DNA from: Planctomycetaceae bacterium
GTDB taxonomy: Bacteria > Planctomycetota > Planctomycetia > Pirellulales > Thermoguttaceae
NCBI GenBank assembly: GCA_031274045.1
Contig: JAISQS010000158.1
Coordinates: 1 to 9,569, forward strand
Reading direction: 5' to 3'
DNA: 9,569 nt
The notes below the pieces were generated by a model that was not told where the DNA came from, made no database searches, and was given only the letters and a program-made list of their open reading frames with translations. Shown one piece after another: positions 1 to 5,650 of this stretch (positions within the stretch are counted from its first letter, which is position 1; each line of letters begins with the position of its first letter). The translations under genes and the position numbers were made by a program.

Positions 1-82
1 TTGGGACTCAATATCGGTAGCAAAAATCATGGTGATTATGAAAGGAAATTTTCAACTGTAAAAAGTATATCACACCAAATCA

Positions 83-341
83 CGTTAGCGACGGGGGCGC
101 GTTTTAGGCGTTTGTAACAATGCCGCGCAGCGATAAATCGGACTGGAACGCGGGCAGGATGCCTCGTTATACCACACAAGTTTTTTTGAGAATACAAAAC
201 ATACGAAAAATACAAAATAAACGAAAAGAGTTGATGGTAAAATTTCGTTTGTTTCGCCTATTTTGTTTATTCCGTATTCTCTAAAAAAATAAGATATCGA
301 AAGATGTGTGGTATAGCAAGGACACCCCCCCGTCGCTAACG
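83..341. repeat. Composite inverted-repeat intergenic element, copy 1
   Basis: The element is bounded by a perfect 15-bp inverted repeat, CGTTAGCGACGGGGG at 83-97 and its reverse complement at 327-341. Inside lies a second inverted pair: CCTCGTTATACCACAC at 162-177 and its complement with two mismatches at 306-321. The centre is a long imperfect palindrome (181-289). The same modules recur at 3060-3220 and 9330-9480, so this is a dispersed family. There is no ORF inside and no obvious target-site duplication. It occupies most of the gene-free stretch 1-377, just upstream of the 550-aa gene. It could be a non-autonomous mobile element (MITE-like) or a structural or regulatory repeat. Positions 1-82 hold nothing I can assign. 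Confidence 0.75.
181..289. repeat. Palindromic core of repeat element, copy 1
   Basis: The left arm begins TTTTTTTGAGAATAC (181-195) and the right arm ends GTATTCTCTAAAAAAA (274-289), complementary apart from one extra base. Further in, AAACGAAA pairs with TTTCGTTT around a short loop near 229-242. The first 74 bases (181-254) match 3072-3145 at about 90 percent, including the loop. The T-run sits on the 5' side and the A-run on the 3' side on both strands, so this is not a canonical intrinsic terminator. Confidence 0.75.
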
Positions 342-363
342 AATAACCATTTACCCAAAAGTT

Positions 364-368
364 AGGAG
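364..368 (+). promoter_or_regulatory. Ribosome binding site of the 550-aa gene
   Basis: AGGAG lies 9 nt upstream of the ATG at 378 and supports that start. It is one of only two clear Shine-Dalgarno sites in the window. The bases just before the ATG (CCAAATT) are the same as those before the TPR gene start at 8943. Confidence 0.7.
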
Positions 369-377
369 TACCAAATT

Positions 378-2030
378 ATGTCAACAAATTTAGAGTCGAA
401 AATGACATTGGAAAAAACTGAGAATGTTAATGTTGAGCGAGAGCGTTCTTGGTTTAGTCGTCGCAAGATTTTGATAACGATGACTGTTTTGCTTTTGGTG
501 TCGTTGTATTTTTGTCTTGTGCCGTCGCGTTTGGTTGTTTCGCCGGAGACGACGTTGACCACGTTATTGAAGCCGAACGGGAAGCCGGATTATGTCGGCA
601 CATTTCGGCAAGAACATAACGGACAACTAACAAATCCCGATGACAACGGACTCCGAATGGTTATTGAAAAATTCGGACCGTATGTTTTGGAAATGAGTCC
701 TTTGATGCGGAATTCTGTTTGGGAAGATTTGCCCAAAGATACCACAGGAATGGGCAACTGGTACAGAGAAAAATGGATTCCGCTTTGCGACGCGATGTCA
801 ATTGATCCGGCAAAGAAACCGGTTGAGTATAAGCCGATATCAGTAAAAATAGATGAGACGAAGAAAGAAGAGTATGTAAAACGAACCTTTCTCACATCGT
901 TGATGACGAAAAGTTGGCGGGCTGAAGATTATCCTGACATTGCGGAATTTGTTCGTGAAAATGAGGGTGCGTTGGCGGTTTATGCTGCTGCCGCGAAAAA
1001 GCCGCAATGGATATGTTACCGATACGAAACCAATAACATAACAGAAACTCTATTGCCGGATGTTCAGTCGACTCGCAGCGCGTGCCGCGATTTCGCGATT
1101 CGTGCAAATGAACGAATCAGCCGAAATGACATCGCCGGTGCTTTTGATGACGCATTGTCAATCATACGCATCGGCAGACATCTCACCAAAGGCGAATCAT
1201 TAGTCGAAAGATTAGCCGGTTTCAGCGGAGAGTTGATAGGAATTGATGTAATACAGTCAATTTTGACTTACGGCAATCCGAATGCAGAACAGATACATCA
1301 ATTTATAAAAGAATTGGATAATCTACCCAAAGCAGATCACTCGCTTGATAAAATTATCAGATTCGAAAAGATGGCAGTGTTGGAGCTGCTGTTCAATTTG
1401 CGCAACGAATTTAGGGATAATAAAGATGACTGGCAAAATATGATCAATTCAGATAGTCGTGCACAAATGTTGACTTGGTTGTCGATTTTACCGATTGATT
1501 ACAATATTGCGTCCAAACGGATACAATCATGTTATATCAACATGGAAAAAGCAAACAAAGAAACTGATTACAGAAAACGTAAACAGATTTGTGCTTCTCT
1601 TGATCATGCTGTAGAAAAAGCTGGCGGTGCGATAACAAAACCGCAAGAAGTATTATTTCGCTTACCGCTTATTCAGCTTCGTTCGACGTTGGTAGCGGAT
1701 TATATAAGTCTTCTTATGTTTCCGTCTTTTGGTGCTTTTGCAAATGCGGAAGCGAGATTGGAGACATTGAAGGACTTGCTGCGTATATCGTTTGCTTTGG
1801 AATTATACCAACGCGAAAACGGTCAATATCCCGACAAATTAGAAGTGCTTGCCCCGAAATATATCAGCGCGATCCCAAATGACATCTTCACATCAAATGA
1901 ATTAACGTACAAAAAAAACGATAACGGATACATCCTCTACTCATTCGGACAAAACGAAATCGACGACAACGGAGCCGCCGAACAATACAAAGATATAACC
2001 GTCGAACGAAAAAAAGATTCAAGCAAATGA
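378..2030 (+). CDS. Membrane-anchored protein with pseudopilin-like C-terminal module, function unknown
   Basis: This 550-residue protein is not one I can name. A short basic cytoplasmic N-terminus (SRRK at about 27-30) leads into one hydrophobic segment at about 31-48 that looks like a signal anchor, so most of the protein should lie outside the cytoplasm. Residues about 60-455 are a helix-rich region with no recognised motif. Residues about 460-532 (ELYQRENGQYPDKLEVLAP, then YISAIPNDIF and DNGYILYSFGQNEIDDNG) resemble the C-terminal part of type II secretion or type IV pseudopilins (GspG-like), a module often found at the end of long planctomycete membrane proteins. The usual pseudopilin N-terminal prepilin-peptidase motif (G-F-T-L-x-E) is absent, so this is not itself a pilin. 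The start is supported by AGGAG at 364-368. Coding bias shifts from G/T-rich at the 5' end to A/C-rich at the 3' end. The GDSL esterase gene follows after 217 bp. Confidence 0.85.
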   Translation: MSTNLESKMTLEKTENVNVERERSWFSRRKILITMTVLLLVSLYFCLVPSRLVVSPETTLTTLLKPNGKPDYVGTFRQEHNGQLTNPDDNGLRMVIEKFGPYVLEMSPLMRNSVWEDLPKDTTGMGNWYREKWIPLCDAMSIDPAKKPVEYKPISVKIDETKKEEYVKRTFLTSLMTKSWRAEDYPDIAEFVRENEGALAVYAAAAKKPQWICYRYETNNITETLLPDVQSTRSACRDFAIRANERISRNDIAGAFDDALSIIRIGRHLTKGESLVERLAGFSGELIGIDVIQSILTYGNPNAEQIHQFIKELDNLPKADHSLDKIIRFEKMAVLELLFNLRNEFRDNKDDWQNMINSDSRAQMLTWLSILPIDYNIASKRIQSCYINMEKANKETDYRKRKQICASLDHAVEKAGGAITKPQEVLFRLPLIQLRSTLVADYISLLMFPSFGAFANAEARLETLKDLLRISFALELYQRENGQYPDKLEVLAPKYISAIPNDIFTSNELTYKKNDNGYILYSFGQNEIDDNGAAEQYKDITVERKKDSSK

Positions 2031-2064
2031 TACTCAAGCCGTTTACCGGTGCGTGTCAATCGGA

Positions 2065-2092
2065 TTGTTTAGCAAGAAATTTTTCGTACAAT
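2065..2092 (+). promoter_or_regulatory. Weak candidate promoter for the GDSL esterase gene
   Basis: TTGTTT (2065-2070) and TACAAT (2087-2092) are separated by 16 bp, giving a good -10 and a poor -35 in the 217-bp gap 2031-2247. Transcription would start near 2099, leaving a leader of about 150 nt. A 7-bp stem-loop (CTTAATT/AATTAAG, 2198-2216) lies in that leader. In AT-rich DNA such matches occur by chance, so this is tentative. Confidence 0.25.
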
Positions 2093-2247
2093 ATTTGCAG
2101 CTAGATTTAAGATGTGGACGTTTCTTTGCAATTGTGTCTTCTCATTGGTTTGAGAATATTCCGAATTTTATTGGAGCAATTGCGTGTTGCGTGAAATCTT
2201 AATTGTGAAAATTAAGTTTAAAACCTTTAACCCAGAAAATTGAAAAG

Positions 2248-3051
2248 ATGAAAACTACAATTAACCTATCGAATGAATTGGTTAAACTCTCACATTCAAC
2301 AAACGCAACCAAACAGATTTCATTTAATTTGTTTGGCAAATTATTTTTTGTGCTGCGTTTTGTTGTGATTTTATTTGTGTCGGCTGTTGCTGTATTTGCG
2401 CAGAGCGATGCGGTACAACCGGTGCCGAGATTAGATGGATGGTGGACTTCGAGATTTGTTACGAGTATTGTGCAGATGGACAAGGGGAATATTGATCTTC
2501 TGATGATCGGCGATTCGATTACGCATGGTTGGGAAAATCAAGGCAAAGACATCTGGAACGAATACTACACAAAACGTAACGCCATCAATCTCGGCATTAG
2601 CGGAGATAGAACTCAACATGTTCTTTGGCGTTTGGATCATTTGCCTTTGAATAAAATTTCGCCCAAAGCTGCTGTTGTTATGATTGGCACAAATAACATC
2701 GGCGGCAAAGATGCCTCACCAAAAGATACCGCCGACGGAATCAAAACAATCGTCGATAGACTCCAAAAACAATTCCCGGACATAAAGATCATTTTGTTAA
2801 ACGTGTTCCCGCGTGGTGAGAAGCCGGAAGACGGAAGGCGGAAATTGGTGGACGAAATAAATTCATATTTGCCCAATATTTTCAAGGAGTATAAGAATGT
2901 CAAATTGTTAGACATAAACCACGTATTCCTTGACGAAAACAAGATACTCCCAAAAAGCATCATGCCCGATTCGCTTCATCCGAATAAAGACGGATATAAA
3001 CTTTGGGCAGAAGCAGTAGAGCCGTCACTAGTAGAAATTTTCGGCAAGTGA
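2248..3051 (+). CDS. Secreted GDSL/SGNH hydrolase, PAF-acetylhydrolase Ib-like
   Basis: This is a 267-residue SGNH-fold esterase that should hydrolyse an acyl or acetyl ester outside the cytoplasm. The SGNH blocks are all present: block I LLMIGDSITHGW with nucleophile Ser90; block II NLGISGDRTQHVLWRL (114-129), strikingly like the mammalian PAF-acetylhydrolase Ib alpha subunits; block III MIGTNN (145-150) with oxyanion Asn149; and block V DSLH with Asp241 and His244 completing the triad. A hydrophobic stretch at about 33-50 ending AVAVFAQ is a signal peptide or anchor. Its N-region is unusually long (about 30 residues), so the true start could be further in, for example the TTG at 2278. No good ribosome binding site is seen for the ATG. 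In bacteria this family often acts as sugar-ester or acetylxylan-type esterases; the substrate here is unknown. The gene is convergent with argC. Confidence 0.9.
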   Translation: MKTTINLSNELVKLSHSTNATKQISFNLFGKLFFVLRFVVILFVSAVAVFAQSDAVQPVPRLDGWWTSRFVTSIVQMDKGNIDLLMIGDSITHGWENQGKDIWNEYYTKRNAINLGISGDRTQHVLWRLDHLPLNKISPKAAVVMIGTNNIGGKDASPKDTADGIKTIVDRLQKQFPDIKIILLNVFPRGEKPEDGRRKLVDEINSYLPNIFKEYKNVKLLDINHVFLDENKILPKSIMPDSLHPNKDGYKLWAEAVEPSLVEIFGK

Positions 3052-3071
3052 TAATTATAGGTCGTGCGCTA

Positions 3072-3220
3072 TTTTTTTGAGAATACGAAATAGACGAAAA
3101 ATACGAAATAAACGAAAAGAGTTAATCGCAAAATTTCGTTTGTTTTGTATTTTTTCGCTTGTTTCGTATTCTCAAAAAGCTGTTTCGTGTTCTCAAAAAA
3201 ACTCGTGTGATATAACGAGG
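3072..3220. repeat. Palindromic intergenic element, copy 2, between convergent genes
   Basis: The left arm TTTTTTTGAGAATACGAAA (3072-3090) pairs with TTTCGTATTCTCAAAAA (3162-3178). The complementarity continues inward for about 45 bp, with several G.U-compatible differences, to AACGAAA/TTTCGTT around a loop near 3118-3133. A partial second right arm follows (TTTCGTGTTCTCAAAAAAAC, 3183-3201... ends near 3201), then the inverted terminal module GTGTGATATAACGAGG (3205-3220), one mismatch from the 162-177 motif. The element lies between the stop of the GDSL gene and the stop of argC. It may slow or block read-through, but it lacks a 3' T-run, so a terminator role is only a possibility. Confidence 0.75.
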
Positions 3221-3241
3221 TCAATGTCTTATGCGGATTTA

Positions 3242-4258
3242 TTAGGTTAGTGCGGTGGTTTCTTTGTATCCGAACATGATGTTGAAGTTTTGTATGGCTG
3301 CGCCGGATGCGCCTTTGATTATGTTATCTAGGACAGAGATTGTGATGACGCGGTTTCCTACGATTTCTGCTGTTATGTGTACGTAATTTGTTCCGGTTAC
3401 GTCTTTGGTTGCGGGGAGATGATCGACGATTTTTACGAACGGCTCATTCGAATAGAATGTCCGCAACAAACTAAGTATAGTTGTTCTGTTTAGTCCTTTT
3501 GCAATTGGGATTGAGTATGTTGTTGTCAAGATGCCTCTGTCCATTGGGGTGAGGTGCGGGGTGAAAATTACTGATGTTTCTTTGCCGCTCCCTGTTGTAA
3601 TTATCTGTTCAATTTCCGGCGTGTGTCTATGAACTCCGACACTGTAAGCCGAAATACTTTCATTGCACTCGCAATATAACGAGCCTAATTTTGCCGTTCG
3701 TCCTCTTCCAGACACGCCGCTTTTTGAGTCAATAATAATGTCTTGCGGCTCGATCACGTTTGATTTGACAAGCGGAGTCAACGGTAAAATTGCCGATGTC
3801 GGATAACAACCCGGATTAGCTACTAATTCCGCGCCGATTATTTTTGCCCTGAAAAGTTCGGGCAAACCATAAACAACATTACCCAATCTGTCCGCGTCAG
3901 GATGCGGCTCGCCATACCAATGACTAAACTTCTCCGCCGAATCCAACCTATAATCCGCACTCAAATCAATCACCCTAAGCCCACACGATAACAACTCCGG
4001 CACAACACACGCCGAAGCAACATGCGGAAGACAACTAAACACACAATCACTACGCGCCGAAAGCTCAACCGCCGAAAGATTCTCAAAACATAACTCAAAT
4101 AAACCCGAAAGAGACGGATGAACCTCACTAACCCGACGACGCTCCTCACGACTCGTCACCGCAACAATCTCAACATCAGAATGACGCAACAATATCTTGA
4201 TCAACTCAATCGCAGTATAACCCGTACCGCCAAGTATCGATACTCTCGTTTTAGACAT
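3242..4258 (-). CDS. argC: N-acetyl-gamma-glutamyl-phosphate reductase
   Basis: ArgC performs the NADPH-dependent reduction of N-acetyl-glutamyl-5-phosphate to N-acetylglutamate semialdehyde, the third step of arginine (ornithine) biosynthesis, in the cytoplasm. The N-terminal dinucleotide-binding motif ILGGTGYT is at residues 8-15. The catalytic cysteine Cys151 lies in ANPGCYPTS. The catalytic-histidine region GVHRHTPEIEQ is at 209-218. The conserved C-terminal KGASGAAIQN is at 315-324. The length of 338 aa is normal and the gene looks intact. No Shine-Dalgarno is evident before the ATG at 4258. It lies 43 bp downstream of the phosphatase gene on the same strand and may be its last co-transcribed partner; no other arg gene is in the window. 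Its wobble bases switch strongly: nearly all G/T in the first 70 codons and nearly all A/C in the last 35. Confidence 0.96.
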   Translation of the reverse strand: MSKTRVSILGGTGYTAIELIKILLRHSDVEIVAVTSREERRRVSEVHPSLSGLFELCFENLSAVELSARSDCVFSCLPHVASACVVPELLSCGLRVIDLSADYRLDSAEKFSHWYGEPHPDADRLGNVVYGLPELFRAKIIGAELVANPGCYPTSAILPLTPLVKSNVIEPQDIIIDSKSGVSGRGRTAKLGSLYCECNESISAYSVGVHRHTPEIEQIITTGSGKETSVIFTPHLTPMDRGILTTTYSIPIAKGLNRTTILSLLRTFYSNEPFVKIVDHLPATKDVTGTNYVHITAEIVGNRVITISVLDNIIKGASGAAIQNFNIMFGYKETTALT

Positions 4259-4301
4259 AATTTATTTCACGGACTTTTATTTTAATTGACCGTTCCTTTT
4301 G

Positions 4302-5552
4302 TTATTTTGTTGATTTGATTTCGCGCATGATTAGATTTATTGCAATCGCGTAGTGTCGAACTGCGGTTAGGAAATCGCCTGTTTTGAGGGCGTTTTTTGC
4401 TTTTAATTCTTCTTGGTTGGTGTTGTTTGTGTTAATTTTTATTGATTTATCTGCGACGGCTTTGTGTATGTCTTGCAACATTTTTGACAAAGTATTGGCG
4501 AAATCCTCGTTTGGTTGACAGTAAGTTTTCGTGTATGGTGCATTGCCCAAAGTTTGCGTTATGTCGAACGGCGAACCGGCAAATAAATATGTTTTGGCGG
4601 TAGCAAAAAAACAGATCGCTAACACCGCCGCAATAACACCTGAAAAAATTCCCAACATAACATTGCCATACACCGACGCAAACAAAACCCCGCCCAAAGG
4701 AATCAACATGCCAAAAAGAAGTAATTGACTCACAAACGGTAAATTGAAATAGTTGTCAACATCTTGCTCGGTATTTTTATCTTGAGTTGCCTCAACAACG
4801 ACTATCGTCGTATTGTCGGGACCGCCGCGCAAGTTTGCAAGATTCACCAACGTCTCCACCGCAACTTCCGGCGAAAACAACATCACAATCGAGCCGATTT
4901 CACTGTCTTTAACCTGACCGCTTAAACCATCACTACACGCAAGAAATTTATCACCAACCAAAACCTGATGCGGACCCTCAACATCAACACGTAAATTTGT
5001 CGTCGGACCCAATGATCGCGTTATCTGATTTTTTGGAATATGCAACGGAGGCTGGTCAAAAGGCAACCGATTTGACAAACAAACTTCCCAAACCAAACTA
5101 TGATCAAACGTCATCTGTTCAATACAATTCGCACGAATCCGATAAACACGCGAATCCCCAACATGCGCAATTATCAAGCCTTGAGGTGTCAACGCAAAAG
5201 CATCGCACGTTGTCCCCATATCCCGAAACGCATCCTCGCGGCGGCTGCGTTCACGTATTCTATTGTGTGCATCAAAAACAGCTTTCGATATTGACTGAAT
5301 CGGCGGTTCATTAACTCGCTTCAAGTAACTCTGCACAACAGTATCAACCGCCATCTTGCTCGCAACCTCACCGGCAGCATGCGCACCCATCCCATCCGCA
5401 ACCACAAAAAAATGACCGCGATCAAGCCATTGACAAGATGTCTCCGCAATCCAAATACCAAACGAATCCTGATTGTTGGTACGGCGCATGCCAACATCTG
5501 ACAACGATGCATATCGAACACTCTTTTTCCAATGAGACGGAATATTATCCAT
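4302..5552 (-). CDS. Membrane-anchored PP2C-family Ser/Thr protein phosphatase
   Basis: This 416-residue protein has an N-terminal metal-dependent (PPM/PP2C) phosphatase domain, residues about 10-255, which removes phosphate from phospho-Ser/Thr and opposes Hanks-type kinases. All main motifs are visible: RTNNQD (24-29), VADGMGAHAAGE (51-62) with metal-binding Asp53, GTT (113-115), HVGDSRVYR (130-138), ACSDGL with Asp208 and GGPDNTT with Asp246. Two hydrophobic segments follow (about 272-294 and 298-318), predicted to form a membrane hairpin. With the catalytic domain in the cytoplasm, the C-terminal tail (320-416) would also be cytoplasmic. The tail includes a TPR-like helix pair (AKNALKTGDFLTAVRHYAIA, 385-404). 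No kinase gene is in the window. It sits 98 bp downstream of the HEAT/TPR gene and 43 bp upstream of argC. No Shine-Dalgarno was found; an adjacent T/G-rich leader precedes the ATG. Confidence 0.94.
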   Translation of the reverse strand: MDNIPSHWKKSVRYASLSDVGMRRTNNQDSFGIWIAETSCQWLDRGHFFVVADGMGAHAAGEVASKMAVDTVVQSYLKRVNEPPIQSISKAVFDAHNRIRERSRREDAFRDMGTTCDAFALTPQGLIIAHVGDSRVYRIRANCIEQMTFDHSLVWEVCLSNRLPFDQPPLHIPKNQITRSLGPTTNLRVDVEGPHQVLVGDKFLACSDGLSGQVKDSEIGSIVMLFSPEVAVETLVNLANLRGGPDNTTIVVVEATQDKNTEQDVDNYFNLPFVSQLLLFGMLIPLGGVLFASVYGNVMLGIFSGVIAAVLAICFFATAKTYLFAGSPFDITQTLGNAPYTKTYCQPNEDFANTLSKMLQDIHKAVADKSIKINTNNTNQEELKAKNALKTGDFLTAVRHYAIAINLIMREIKSTK

Positions 5553-5650
5553 TCGTCATTCAATTTTTTAGTTGTTACCGATACGGATAAAAACAACAAA
5601 CAAACCACAAAAAAACAAAACACAATAACACACAACAACTACTCTCACGC

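Noticed and set aside
1..31. Possible gene start on the minus strand (ATG at 31, MIFATDIESQ) running off the left edge
   Set aside because: Only ten codons are visible, with no ribosome binding site and no recognisable motif.
181..289. Intrinsic terminator
   Set aside because: The long hairpin has its T-run on the 5' arm and its A-run on the 3' arm on either strand, so no U-tract follows the stem.
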